DNA of 64,000 nt from Streptomyces alfalfae (GCF_004127445.1 NZ_QEXM01000001.1:1-64000); one strand, 5' to 3'. Shown: positions 1 to 8,101, numbered from the stretch's first letter. Made by a program: numbers and translations. The notes: generated by a model not told the origin, from the sequence alone.

Positions 1-695
1 ACGTCCGCGCCGCCGAGGCCGTTCTGCGTGATCTCCTCGCCCGTCACCGCGCGGACCACGTCCGGGCCCGTGATGAACATCTGCGACGTCTCGCGGACCA
101 TGAACACGAAGTCCGTCAGCGCCGGGCTGTACGCCGCGCCGCCCGCGCACGGGCCCAGCATCACGCTGATCTGCGGGATCACGCCGGACGCCTTGGTGTT
201 GCGCTGGAAGATGCCGCCGTAGCCCGCCAGGGCCGTGACGCCTTCCTGGATGCGCGCGCCGGCGCCGTCGTTCAGCGAGACCAGCGGGGCGCCGGCCGCG
301 ATGGCCATGTCCATGATCTTGTGGATCTTCGTGGCGTGGGCCTCGCCCAGCGCCCCGCCGAAGATCCGGAAGTCGTGCGCGTAGACGAAGACCGTGCGGC
401 CCTCGACCGTGCCCCAGCCCGTGATGACACCGTCGGTGTACGGCTTCTTGGCCTCCAGGCCGAAGCCCGTGGCGCGGTGCCGCCGCAACTGCTCGACCTC
501 GTTGAACGAGCCCGGGTCGAGGAGCAGCTCGATCCGCTCGCGTGCGGTCAGCTTGCCCTTGGCGTGCTGCGCCTCGGTCGCCTTCTCGCTGGGCCCGCGC
601 AGCGCCTCCGCACGGATCTCGTGCAGTTCGGCCACGCGCCCACGCGCGTCGGTGGGCTCGCCCCCGGAGGAGGCGGTCTCATCCAAAACGGTCAT
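1..695 (-). CDS. Acyl-CoA carboxylase carboxyltransferase (beta) subunit, partial
   Basis: The gene starts at ATG 695 ([10 protein letters not shown]...) and runs off the left edge, so only about 231 N-terminal residues are present. Visible family blocks are [17 protein letters not shown] near residue 50, [20 protein letters not shown] and [16 protein letters not shown], the oxyanion-hole region of biotin-dependent carboxyltransferases. This subunit moves CO2 from carboxybiotin to acetyl- or propionyl-CoA, giving malonyl- or methylmalonyl-CoA for fatty acid and polyketide synthesis. An AAGG ribosome site lies about 8 nt before the ATG. In Streptomyces the gene at this position is usually called accB or pccB; substrate choice (acetyl versus propionyl) cannot be read from the fragment. 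Confidence 0.93.
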   Translation of the reverse strand, partial: MTVLDETASSGGEPTDARGRVAELHEIRAEALRGPSEKATEAQHAKGKLTARERIELLLDPGSFNEVEQLRRHRATGFGLEAKKPYTDGVITGWGTVEGRTVFVYAHDFRIFGGALGEAHATKIHKIMDMAIAAGAPLVSLNDGAGARIQEGVTALAGYGGIFQRNTKASGVIPQISVMLGPCAGGAAYSPALTDFVFMVRETSQMFITGPDVVRAVTGEEITQNGLGGAD

Positions 696-895
696 GTAGC
701 GACCTTACGGAGCGCCACCAGGGAAACGGACCGTCGACTCTGCACAGTCTCCGGGCCGTTTTCCTGGCAGCCCCGGACAGAAGAGGGCGAGGGCGCTGAA
801 GAAGTGACTGCTGAGCCCCTCCCTCTCTGTGGGGTTCCCACAAAAGGAGCCTCGCGGCGGCCCCCGCCGGGCCCCCGGGGTGCCGTGGAGCCCAC

Positions 896-918
896 GCCCC
901 CGCCGCATGGGCGGGGGC
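896..918 (-). terminator. Hairpin after the DUF4097 gene
   Basis: Perfect 9-bp arms, GCCCCCGCC and GGCGGGGGC, close around a GCATG loop. It lies 50 bases beyond the stop of the DUF4097 gene on the minus strand and before the carboxylase gene. There is no U tract, as is common in high-GC actinomycetes, so terminator function is inferred. Confidence 0.5.
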
Positions 919-967
919 CGACGACCGGCGCCGCCCCCGGCGCCGGGCCCATGGGGACGGGCTGCCG

Positions 968-1807
968 TCAGGCGCGGCGCACCGCGATGTCGCCCATTCC
1001 CGCGCGGGCCCGCACTTTCAGGGTCTCCTTCGCGTCGCCCGCGTCCCTCACCTCGGTCAGCGGCTGGCTCACCGAGCCCGCGCGGGTCCGCATGTCGAGG
1101 AAGGCCGCCGTCCCTTCGCGGATGCCGAACTCGATCGCGCCCGCCCCCGTCTCCAGGACCGCCGCGCCGCGCACCAGCTCCCCCACGCGGATGGCGCCGT
1201 TGGCCGTCCTGACCGTGACGTCCGCCGCCGCGTGCTCGACCGTGACCGTGCCGTTGGACGCCTTCACCCCGAGGGCGCCCCCGATCTCGCCCAGGTTGAC
1301 GGCGCCGTTGGAGTTCTGGACCGACGCCGAGCCGGTGACCGTGCCGAGCCGGATCTCCCCGGAGGCGGCCGCGACCTCGGCACGGCCGTCGGCGCGGCCG
1401 AGGGTGACCTCGCCGAAACCCGAGGTCAGCCGGACCCCGGCGGCCCGCTCGACCTGGATGTCCCCCGTGGCGGTCCTGATGGCGCACTCCCCGAAGGTCC
1501 CCCGCAGCGAGAACTGCCCCGCCCCCGCGGTGCCCCGCACCTCGGAACCGGCGGGCAGCGCGATGTCCACGTCGATCGAGGAGCCCGTGCCGAACAGGGG
1601 GCGCTCCTTGGGCCCCTTGACGAGCAGCACGCCGTTCGAGAACTCGACGCGCGTGCGCTCGGCGGCCCTGACATCGGCCTCCCGGCTCTCACTGCCGGGG
1701 CGTACGTCCACGACCGTGTCCGTACCGTCCCCCGCGACGAGGCGGACGGACCCGGCGTCGAGGGCGACCATGACGGCGATGGGCCGGGGGGTGTCGAAAA
1801 CAGGCAT
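968..1807 (-). CDS. DUF4097 beta-helix protein
   Basis: The 279-aa protein starts at ATG 1807 (MPVFDTPRP). After a short N-terminal strand region it consists of repeated beta-helix rungs such as ATGDIQVER, ASGEIRLGTV, NSNGAVNLGEIGG, ASNGTVTVEH, TANGAIRVGEL and GAGAIEFGI, the signature of the DUF4097 (putative auto-transporter adhesin head GIN) family. There is no signal peptide or membrane segment, so it is probably cytoplasmic. The biochemical role is unknown. It lies 85 bases downstream of the RHH-domain gene on the same strand and is probably cotranscribed with it. A longer in-frame start at 2050 would overlap the upstream gene and is unlikely. Confidence 0.85.
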   Translation of the reverse strand: MPVFDTPRPIAVMVALDAGSVRLVAGDGTDTVVDVRPGSESREADVRAAERTRVEFSNGVLLVKGPKERPLFGTGSSIDVDIALPAGSEVRGTAGAGQFSLRGTFGECAIRTATGDIQVERAAGVRLTSGFGEVTLGRADGRAEVAAASGEIRLGTVTGSASVQNSNGAVNLGEIGGALGVKASNGTVTVEHAAADVTVRTANGAIRVGELVRGAAVLETGAGAIEFGIREGTAAFLDMRTRAGSVSQPLTEVRDAGDAKETLKVRARAGMGDIAVRRA

Positions 1808-1892
1808 GGTTGTCCAGTTCTGCTGACGCGTCGAGCCTCGCGGCTCGCGGAGGCGGGATGGAGGTCCTTGCGCGGGTCCGGCCCCGGCGGGG

Positions 1893-2444
1893 CTACCGCA
1901 CCCAGCCGGTGAAGCCGTTCCCGTGGGTGTGAGCCCCTTGGCGGCCCCCGCCCCCGGGGGAGCGGCCGGGCTGCTCCACGGCGCCGGCGACCGCGCGCAC
2001 CAGCCAGGCGTTGAGGGAGAGGCCCTCGCGGTTGGCGGCCTCCTCGGCACGCGCCTTGACGTGGGCCGGCAGGCGCAGGTTGATCCGGGCGGTGCCGCCG
2101 TCGTCCGGCGCGTCCGCGCCCGCGGGCGGCGCCGGCGGCAGGGGCGGGCGCAGCCCCATGAGGGCCGCGTACTCGGCCTGGGCGTCGAACCCCTCGGCCG
2201 CCGGCGGTGGCGTCACGACGAACTCGGGGTCGAGGCCGCGCAGCCGTACGTCGACGGAGCCGGGCGCGAGGTCGCTGGTGATCTCGTCGGCGGCGGCCGA
2301 GAGCGCGTTCAGCAGGGTGAGCCGGGCGGCCGACTCCAGCGGGGCGGTGAGGCGCTCGGCCAGCTCGCGGGCCTCGTCGCCACCGGCCTCTGCGGCCACG
2401 GCGAGCTCGCGCCGGAGCTGGTCGACGTACTGCGTGAGGTTCAT
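1893..2444 (-). CDS. HicB-like ribbon-helix-helix protein, orphan antitoxin type
   Basis: 183 aa from ATG 2444. The N-terminal 100 residues are an alpha-helical region (MNLTQYVDQLRRELAVAAEA...). Residues ~118-155 form an Arc/HicB-type ribbon-helix-helix motif: ARINLRLPAHVKARAEEAANREG followed by LSLNAWLVRAVAGAV. The tail is Gly/Pro rich. RHH proteins bind DNA as dimers and commonly repress their own promoters; a perfect 8-bp inverted repeat sits 11-29 bases upstream of this start. No HicA-like toxin (small dsRBD-fold protein) is encoded next to it; the partner gene is the DUF4097 protein. The antitoxin label is therefore by family only, and a role as a plain transcription factor is more likely. 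Confidence 0.82.
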   Translation of the reverse strand: MNLTQYVDQLRRELAVAAEAGGDEARELAERLTAPLESAARLTLLNALSAAADEITSDLAPGSVDVRLRGLDPEFVVTPPPAAEGFDAQAEYAALMGLRPPLPPAPPAGADAPDDGGTARINLRLPAHVKARAEEAANREGLSLNAWLVRAVAGAVEQPGRSPGGGGRQGAHTHGNGFTGWVR

Positions 2445-2454
2445 GGCACCAGTC

Positions 2455-2473
2455 TGGCATCAGAGTGATGCCA
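2455..2473. promoter_or_regulatory. Inverted repeat, candidate operator of the RHH gene
   Basis: TGGCATCA and TGATGCCA are perfect 8-bp arms around GAG. The site is directly upstream of the RHH gene start at 2444 and lies in the 183-bp region between that gene and yceI. RHH regulators bind short two-fold repeats of this size, so autoregulation is the simplest reading. This is inferred from position and symmetry only. Confidence 0.5.
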
Positions 2474-2543
2474 TAACAAGCGACCGGAACTCCACTCAGC
2501 CGAGAGGTTGAATGTTGAACATAATCGCGCTACCTTCGATCTC

Positions 2544-2557
2544 GTTGAAGCTTCAAC
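2544..2557. promoter_or_regulatory. 14-bp perfect palindrome upstream of yceI
   Basis: GTTGAAGCTTCAAC is fully self-complementary. Two direct half-site-like copies, GTTGAA at 2508 and GTTGAAC at 2514, lie just upstream. A loose promoter, TTGAAT (2509-2514) 16 bp from TACCTT (2531-2536), would place the palindrome over the transcription start. TTGAA-nn-TTCAA palindromes are typical of MarR-family operators; no marR gene is in the window. Operator function is inferred. Confidence 0.45.
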
Positions 2558-2627
2558 AACAAGCTTCGGCAACCACCAGAGCCACCCGGAGCTCCCACCG
2601 CGGAGCCCGTCCCCCAAGGAGCACGTC

Positions 2628-3239
2628 ATGGGTCTCTTCGGCCGCAAGAACGACACCGCCACCGCCACCGCGCAGGCCGCCCCCGCCGCCGTCAGCCCGG
2701 AGCCGGCCGCGCCGACCGGTGACTACACGATCGACGCCTCGCACTCGACGCTCGGGTTCGTCGCCCGCCACGCCATGGTCACCAACGTCAAGGGCTCGTT
2801 CCTCGACGTCACCGGCACGCTGCACCTGGACGGCTCCGACCCGTCCCGCTCGACGGCCTCCCTCGACGTCAGGATGGACAGCATCGACACCGGCAACGCC
2901 GACCGTGACGGGCACCTGAAGAGCGCGGACTTCTTCAAGACGGAGGAGTTCCCCGAGATGACCTTCCGCTCCACCGAGGTGCGGGCGCTGGGCGGCGACG
3001 ACTACCGCGTCACCGGTGACCTGTCGATCCTCGGCACGACGAAGCCCCTCTCCATCGACCTGGAGTTCAACGGCTCGGCCAAGGACCCCTTCGGCAACGA
3101 GCGCGTCGGCTTCGAGGGCAAGGCGGAGATCCTCCGCTCGGACTGGGGCCTGACGTGGAACGCCGCGCTGGAGACGGGTGGCGTCCTCGTCTCCGACAAG
3201 ATCAAGCTGAACTTCGACATCAGCGCCATCCGCGTGTGA
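2628..3239 (+). CDS. YceI family lipid-binding protein
   Basis: 203 aa from ATG 2628, chosen because AAGGAG lies 6 nt upstream; an in-frame start at 2508 would be inside the promoter region. After an Ala/Pro-rich N-terminal stretch (residues 1-30), the YceI domain begins with GDYTIDASHSTLGFVARHAMV, continues with MDSIDTGNADRDGHLKSADFF and ends with GVLVSDKIKLNFDISAIRV. YceI proteins are lipocalin-like beta-barrels that bind isoprenoid chains. This copy has no signal peptide, so it is a cytoplasmic version. The promoter carries a perfect 14-bp palindrome, suggesting control by a dimeric repressor. A hairpin terminator follows. Confidence 0.92.
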   Translation: MGLFGRKNDTATATAQAAPAAVSPEPAAPTGDYTIDASHSTLGFVARHAMVTNVKGSFLDVTGTLHLDGSDPSRSTASLDVRMDSIDTGNADRDGHLKSADFFKTEEFPEMTFRSTEVRALGGDDYRVTGDLSILGTTKPLSIDLEFNGSAKDPFGNERVGFEGKAEILRSDWGLTWNAALETGGVLVSDKIKLNFDISAIRV

Positions 3240-3258
3240 GCCCGGCCCCGCGCAACAC

Positions 3259-3296
3259 CCACGGGGCGCCCCGGCTTCGGCTTCGGCGTCCCGTGG
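3259..3296 (+). terminator. Terminator after yceI
   Basis: A 12-bp stem, CCACGGGGCGCC pairing with GGCGTCCCGTGG with one G-U pair, follows the yceI stop by about 20 bases. There is no U run. Confidence 0.55.
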
Positions 3297-3398
3297 CCCT
3301 TGCTCCGCCCATCGCCGCCGCGCGGCTCGTCCTCAACGCCTGACGGGCCCGAACCACCGGCGCCGCACGGGCGCGCATCCCCGCCGGGGACGGCCGGC

Positions 3399-4751
3399 CT
3401 AGAAGTTCCCGCCGCCGCCGAAGTCACCGCCTCCACCGAAGTCCCCGCCGCCCCCGAAGTCGCCGCCCCCTCCGAAGTCGCCCGGGTCGAAGTCCGCGCC
3501 CGAGTAGTCGCCGCCCTCGAAGCCGCCGCCGAAGTCGCCGTACCCGGCGCCGTAGTCCGCCGCGTACGCCGGGCCCGACATCATCCCGCCGAGCATGGTG
3601 CCCATCAGGAGGCCGGGGAGAAGGCCGCCGCCGAAGTAGCCCCCCGCCCAGGGGCCGTAGGCGGGGCCCGCCTCCCAGTAGGGGCGGCGGTCGCCGTACT
3701 CCGATGCCACCGTCCGCACCATCGGGTCCCTGCCGTCCGCGAGCCGTGCCGCGTCCGCCGCGCAGACCGGGACCTCGCGCTCCGCGCCGCCGGCCGGGGC
3801 CCACACGGCGTCCTGGACCGAGGGGCCGTGGCGCGGGTCGAAGAAGCAGGGGGCGCGGCGCTCGGGGAGTTCGCGGCCCTCGCGGCGCGCGGCGAGCAGG
3901 GCAAGCGAGAAGCGGCCGTCCTCCAGGGCCTCGGTCACGGCCCGCACGTCCTCGGGACGCCGGGCGGCGGCCATGGCGGCCTTGGCCTTCTCGTAGGCGT
4001 CGAGCGCGCGTTCGTAGTCGGCCCGCATCGCGTCGTCCGCGCCCGCCTCCGCGGGGTGGAAGTCGAGCCGGTCGAGCTCCTCGCCGAACGCGGTGATGTC
4101 CTCGTCGACGACCACGGTGAGTTTGCGCAGGGCCTCGCGCTGCGCCTCCTCGTGGCGCCGCTTCTTGCGCCGGATCACGGCGTAGGCGCCGATGCCGCCC
4201 GCCACGATCACCACGCCCACCCCGCCGAGCGCGCCGGGCGAGATGCCCTCCATGGAGCCGCCGTCCCAGGACTTCGGGGCCGTGCCCCTCGCCTGCTTGA
4301 CCGCCTGGTCGACGAAGTCGTTGAGCTGGGCCTCCGCGTCCTGGCCGCGTACGAGGGAGACGAGGTTGGACACCGCGTTGCGCGGCAGGACCACGCGGTC
4401 GGCCTTGGCGTCGAAGCCGTCGCCGAGCCGGACCGCGTAGACGCCCGTCACGCCCGTCTCGGCCCGCAGCCTGGAGAAGATGCCCTGCTGCGGGAAGTCC
4501 TCCGGCAGCACGGCCACGAAGATCGGCTTGTCGGCGTCCTCGATCTTCTCCGCCAGGGCGTCCGCCTGGCCGTCGGTGAGCTGATCGGCGGCGGCCGGAT
4601 CGACGTACACCGGCCCGTCCTCCCAGGCGGCGGCGACGTCCGAGGTGCTGGTGGCGGCCGGCGCCCCGGGCGCCGCCGTGAAGGAGACGGCGCTCAGGGC
4701 GAGCAGCATCCCGGACAAGCCGACAGTGACCCGCTTCGTCCGATTCCTCAT
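3399..4751 (-). CDS. TPM-domain membrane protein with GGGGDF-repeat tail
   Basis: 450 aa from ATG 4751. Residues 1-33 are a Sec signal peptide (MRNRTKRVTVGL..., Ala-rich cleavage region). Residues ~45-160 resemble the TPM fold (DKPIFVAVLPEDFPQ, YAVRLGDGFDAKADR, ALNDFVDQAVKQA-like end). One transmembrane helix follows at ~176-193 (GALGGVGVVIVAGGIGAYAVI), then a charged cytoplasmic helix region rich in Glu/Arg. The C-terminal 60 residues are Gly/Asp/Phe low complexity ending in four GGGGDF-type repeats. The layout (exported domain, one helix, cytoplasmic coil, Gly-rich tail) is common in actinobacterial TPM proteins of unknown job. It sits 88 bases downstream of cimA on the same strand with no obvious terminator between. 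Confidence 0.78.
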   Translation of the reverse strand: MRNRTKRVTVGLSGMLLALSAVSFTAAPGAPAATSTSDVAAAWEDGPVYVDPAAADQLTDGQADALAEKIEDADKPIFVAVLPEDFPQQGIFSRLRAETGVTGVYAVRLGDGFDAKADRVVLPRNAVSNLVSLVRGQDAEAQLNDFVDQAVKQARGTAPKSWDGGSMEGISPGALGGVGVVIVAGGIGAYAVIRRKKRRHEEAQREALRKLTVVVDEDITAFGEELDRLDFHPAEAGADDAMRADYERALDAYEKAKAAMAAARRPEDVRAVTEALEDGRFSLALLAARREGRELPERRAPCFFDPRHGPSVQDAVWAPAGGAEREVPVCAADAARLADGRDPMVRTVASEYGDRRPYWEAGPAYGPWAGGYFGGGLLPGLLMGTMLGGMMSGPAYAADYGAGYGDFGGGFEGGDYSGADFDPGDFGGGGDFGGGGDFGGGGDFGGGGNF

Positions 4752-4839
4752 ACTTCGAACGTAATACTTCGCACGTGGCCCGGCGAACGCGTCGGCCGAC
4801 GTTCCGGGAGAGGGCGGGGCGACCGGTTCCCGGAGGGGG

Positions 4840-6444
4840 CTATTCGACCGGCTCCACGCCGGCGCGCAGCAGCCCGTAGGTGTAGGCGTCCTCCAGCGCG
4901 CCCCAGGACGCGGCGATGACGTTCTCGGCGACGCCGACGGTCGACCACTCGCCGTCGCCGTCGCTGGTGGAGATCAGGACGCGGGTGGTGGAGGACGTGC
5001 CGTGCTTGCCCTCCAGGATGCGGACCTTGTAGTCGACGAGCTCCAGCTTGGCGAGCTGCGGGTAGATGCGTTCGAGGCCGACTCTGAGCGCCCGGTCGAG
5101 CGCGTTGACCGGGCCGTTGCCCTCGGCCGTGGCGACGATGCGCTCCCCCTTGGCCCAGAGCTTCACCGTGGCCTCGTTGGCGTGGGTGCCGTCGGGGCGG
5201 TCCTCGACGATGGCCCGCCAGGACTCGACGCGGAAGTAGCGGCGGGCGCGGCCCTCGGCCTCCTCGCGGAGCAGCAGCTCGAAGGAGGCGTCGGCCGCCT
5301 CGTAGGTGTAGCCCGCGAGTTCGCGCTCCTTGACGCGCTCCACGACGCGGCCGACCAGCTCGCGGTCGTCGCCGAGGTCGACGCCCAGCTCCTTGCCCTT
5401 GAGCTCGATGGAGGCGCGGCCCGCCATGTCGGAGACCAGCATCCGGATGCGGTTGCCGACGAGGTCGGGGTCGATGTGCTGGTAGAGGTCGGGGTCGACC
5501 TTGATCGCGGAGGCGTGCAGTCCGGCCTTGTGGGCGAAGGCGGAGACGCCCACGTAGGGCTGGTGGGTGGAGGGCGTGAGGTTGACGACCTCGGCGATCG
5601 CGTGGGAGACGCGGGTCATCTCGCGCAGGGAGCCCTCCGGCAGGACCTGCTTGCCGTACTTCAGTTCCAGGGCGGCGACGACGGGGAAGAGGTTGGCGTT
5701 GCCGACGCGTTCGCCGTAGCCGTTGGCGGTGCACTGCACGTGGGTGGCGCCCGCGTCGACGGCGGCCAGGGTGTTGGCGACCGCGCAGCCGGTGTCGTCC
5801 TGGGCGTGGATGCCGAGGCGGGCGCCGGTGTCGGCGGCGACGGTGGCCACGACGGCCTGGACCTGGGCGGGCAGCATGCCGCCGTTGGTGTCGCACAGCA
5901 CGACGACGTCGGCGCCCGCCTCGGCGGCGGCGCGTACGACGGACTTGGCGTACTCGGGGTTGGCGCGGTAGCCGTCGAAGAAGTGCTCGCAGTCGACGAA
6001 GACCCGGCGGCCCTGGGCCACGAGGTGGGAGACGGTGTCGCGGATCATCTCCAGGTTCTCGTCCAGGGTGGTGCGCAGGGCGAGTTCGACATGCCGGTCG
6101 TGGGACTTGGCGACCAGGGTGATGACCGGGGCGCCGGACTCCAGCAGGGCGTTGACCTGCGGGTCCTCGGCGGCCTTGGCGTGCGCGCGGCGGGTGGCGC
6201 CGAAGGCGACGAGCTGGGCGTGCCGGAAGGTGATCTCCTGCTGGGCGCGGGCGAAGAACTCCGTGTCACGCGGGTTCGCACCCGGCCAGCCGCCCTCGAT
6301 GAAGCCCACACCGAAGTCGTCCAGGTGCCGAGCGATGGTCAGCTTGTCCGCGACGGTGAGGTTGATGCCCTCACGCTGCGCGCCGTCACGCAGCGTCGTG
6401 TCGAAGACGTGGAAGGAATCGTCGGGTGTGCTGGTTTCCGTCAT
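4840..6444 (-). CDS. cimA: Citramalate synthase
   Basis: 534 aa from ATG 6444. It makes (R)-citramalate from pyruvate and acetyl-CoA, the threonine-independent entry to isoleucine. The catalytic TIM barrel starts with FDTTLRDGAQREGINLT and includes the metal-site histidines in GIHAQDDTGCAVAN and the block VQCTANGYGERVGNANL. A C-terminal regulatory LeuA dimer domain (residues ~400-530) is present. The long form with DTTLRDGAQREG separates it from canonical LeuA; 2-isopropylmalate synthase is the alternative. The isoleucine-coding leader upstream supports the citramalate reading. Its usual partner leuB is also in the window. Confidence 0.93.
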   Translation of the reverse strand: MTETSTPDDSFHVFDTTLRDGAQREGINLTVADKLTIARHLDDFGVGFIEGGWPGANPRDTEFFARAQQEITFRHAQLVAFGATRRAHAKAAEDPQVNALLESGAPVITLVAKSHDRHVELALRTTLDENLEMIRDTVSHLVAQGRRVFVDCEHFFDGYRANPEYAKSVVRAAAEAGADVVVLCDTNGGMLPAQVQAVVATVAADTGARLGIHAQDDTGCAVANTLAAVDAGATHVQCTANGYGERVGNANLFPVVAALELKYGKQVLPEGSLREMTRVSHAIAEVVNLTPSTHQPYVGVSAFAHKAGLHASAIKVDPDLYQHIDPDLVGNRIRMLVSDMAGRASIELKGKELGVDLGDDRELVGRVVERVKERELAGYTYEAADASFELLLREEAEGRARRYFRVESWRAIVEDRPDGTHANEATVKLWAKGERIVATAEGNGPVNALDRALRVGLERIYPQLAKLELVDYKVRILEGKHGTSSTTRVLISTSDGDGEWSTVGVAENVIAASWGALEDAYTYGLLRAGVEPVE

Positions 6445-6549
6445 GCTGATCTGGCTCCTGTGTCGGATCTCGGTCTACCGGAATGACCGGCTCCACCGTC
6501 TTGATGATCCCGCGCGCTCCGCGTCCGGCTGACATTGGGCCTGGAAACG

Positions 6550-6576
6550 AAAAAACCCCTCGTGGGTACGAGAGGT
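6550..6576 (-). terminator. Attenuator terminator of the cimA leader
   Basis: On the minus-strand RNA, CCUCUCGU pairs with ACGAGGGG (one U-G pair) around an ACCC loop, and six U residues follow immediately. It is one of only two terminators in this window with a real U tract; the other is in the ilvB leader. It lies 106 bases before the cimA start and 56 bases after the leader-peptide stop. A second copy of the 5' arm (plus-strand GGTACGAGA at 6620-6628 as well as 6565-6573) lies next to the leader stop codon and could compete for the 3' arm. Confidence 0.75.
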
Positions 6577-6631
6577 TCGCGCGCGGGTCTGAAGACGACG
6601 GTGTCCGCCCGTACATGGTGGTACGAGACGG

Positions 6632-6667
6632 TCACTGCGGACCGGCGCGCCTGCTGCCAATAATCAT
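6632..6667 (-). CDS. Candidate isoleucine leader peptide upstream of cimA
   Basis: An 11-codon reading frame, MIIGSRRAGPQ, starts at ATG 6667. Codons 2 and 3 are both ATT, an isoleucine codon rarely used in this high-GC genome. It is followed by an intrinsic terminator with a U tract and then by cimA, which starts isoleucine synthesis. This is the arrangement of ribosome-mediated attenuation: stalling at Ile-Ile when charged tRNA-Ile is short would favour readthrough. No clear Shine-Dalgarno sequence is visible, so a leaderless transcript is possible. Expression is not shown by sequence. Confidence 0.6.
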   Translation of the reverse strand: MIIGSRRAGPQ

Positions 6668-6774
6668 GGCGAACGAGAGCACGGTGGCAGCCTGCCACAG
6701 CACGCGCACTCCGCGCTGCTCCGTCTCACGATGCGGGCGACGCGTGGGACACGCCGCCCGCACGGTGCGGGGCG

Positions 6775-8022
6775 TCAGCGCAGACGGCGCACGAAGGCGT
6801 CGTCGCCGTCGTTCGTGTCGTCGCTCAGCAGCGTCTCGTCGGCGGAGAGGAAGGCGACACGGCGGCCGTCGGCCGCGATGCCGCCGGGCGCGACCTCGGC
6901 GGACGCCACTCCGCCGGTGGTGTCCGGGCTGACCAGGGTCGTGGTGTTCGTCCGCAGATCGCGCAGGTAGACGGGCCACTCCTTGCCGTACTCGGCGCCC
7001 GCCTCGGCCAGCTCGGTCCGGTAGGTGAGGTAGCGGCCGTCGGCGCTGATCGCGGGCGAGCGGGTGTAGACCTCGCCGGGACCGCCCTGGGCGCCGTGGA
7101 CGCGCTGGTTGGCGCCGGAGGCGATGTCGTGGACGAAGACGTTCCAGGCGGCGTCGTCGTCATTCGGGACGAGGTGGGTGTCGCGGGACTCGAAGACGAC
7201 CTTCCGGCCGTCGCCGCTGATGGAGGGGGCCAGCGACTCCTTCTCGGTCTCGGAGCCGTCGTACGAGCGGTCGATCTCCGTCAGCTCGCCCGTCCTGCGG
7301 TCGCGCAGCCAGACGTCGCTCCAGTCGTCGCCGCGCGGGCCGTTGGTGTGGTTGCGGGCGTAGACGACGCGGCTGCCGTCGTCGCTGACGGTCGCGGAGT
7401 GCGACCTGCGCGGCTCCCAGCCGTCGTCCGACCGGCTGATCCGCTCGGTCGTGCCGGTCTTCCGGTCGCGCAGGAGGACGACGCCGCCGTCCTCGCGGTG
7501 GTCGGTGTCGAAGACGGCGTAGCGCGCGTCGGCGCTGAGCGAGACCCCGCCCGCGCCGCGCCCGTCGAAGCCGTCGGGCAGCTCGACGTCGAGGCGTTCG
7601 GTCTTCTTGGTCCTGCGGTCGTAGAGGCGGACGTCGGAGTCGGAGTACGCGCCCTCGGGCGAGGAGATGAACGCGACCCGGCGGCCGTCGGCGCTCAGCG
7701 CGGCCCCTCGCAGTTCGCGCCCCGCCAGGGCGATCCGCTCGGTCCTCCCGGTGCGCAGATCGCGTACGAAGATGTCGCGGAGTCCGTTCGTGTCGCCGGC
7801 CACCAGGTCGGTCGCCTCGGAGTCGAAGGCGGCGAACCGACCGTTCCTGCTGATCACGGCCCCCGACGACCTGTCGTTGGCCGCCTTGCCCTCGGCCGTG
7901 ACGCTGATGCCCTCGGTGCGGGGCGCGGCGGGCGCGGCGGAGGCGGCGGGCAGGCTCGCGGCGGTGGCCGCGGCGACGAGTGCGGCGGACGCCAGGGCGG
8001 CGTGGCGCTTGGTGCGGCGCAT
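6775..8022 (-). CDS. Secreted PD40/TolB-like beta-propeller protein
   Basis: 415 aa from ATG 8022. Residues 1-30 are a Sec signal peptide (MRRTKRHAALASAALVAAA..., ending ASAAPA). The rest is six or so PD40 blades with the repeating pattern ISxDGRxxxFxS...DxxxxxDVxxRDRRTG: examples are ISRNGRFAAFDSEATDLVAGDTNG, LSADGRRVAFISSPEG, VSDDGSRVVYARNHTNG, ISGDGRKVVFESRDTHLVPNDDD and ISADGRYLTYRTEL. No enzymatic motif is seen; such proteins act as extracellular binding or scaffold domains. It follows a much shorter paralogue by 79 bases. Confidence 0.82.
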   Translation of the reverse strand: MRRTKRHAALASAALVAAATAASLPAASAAPAAPRTEGISVTAEGKAANDRSSGAVISRNGRFAAFDSEATDLVAGDTNGLRDIFVRDLRTGRTERIALAGRELRGAALSADGRRVAFISSPEGAYSDSDVRLYDRRTKKTERLDVELPDGFDGRGAGGVSLSADARYAVFDTDHREDGGVVLLRDRKTGTTERISRSDDGWEPRRSHSATVSDDGSRVVYARNHTNGPRGDDWSDVWLRDRRTGELTEIDRSYDGSETEKESLAPSISGDGRKVVFESRDTHLVPNDDDAAWNVFVHDIASGANQRVHGAQGGPGEVYTRSPAISADGRYLTYRTELAEAGAEYGKEWPVYLRDLRTNTTTLVSPDTTGGVASAEVAPGGIAADGRRVAFLSADETLLSDDTNDGDDAFVRRLR

Positions 8023-8050
8023 GGTGTGCTCCCCCGTGCTTTCTTCTCGT

Positions 8051-8070
8051 GGTGCGGTGCGGTGCGGTGC
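8051..8070. repeat. GGTGC tandem repeat
   Basis: Four perfect copies of GGTGC, followed by diverged units (GGTCG, GTACG, GGTGC). It lies in the 79-bp gap between the two PD40 genes, just upstream of the longer gene. Such short repeats can change length by slippage. Confidence 0.7.
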
Positions 8071-8101
8071 GGTCGGTACGGGTGCGGGGTGGTGGCGCGG
8101 C

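Noticed and set aside
1893..2444. HicAB toxin-antitoxin module
   Set aside because: No HicA-type toxin frame lies on either side; only the RHH half is present.
4840..6444. Annotation as 2-isopropylmalate synthase (leuA)
   Set aside because: DTTLRDGAQREG and overall length fit citramalate synthase, and the leader carries Ile, not Leu, codons.
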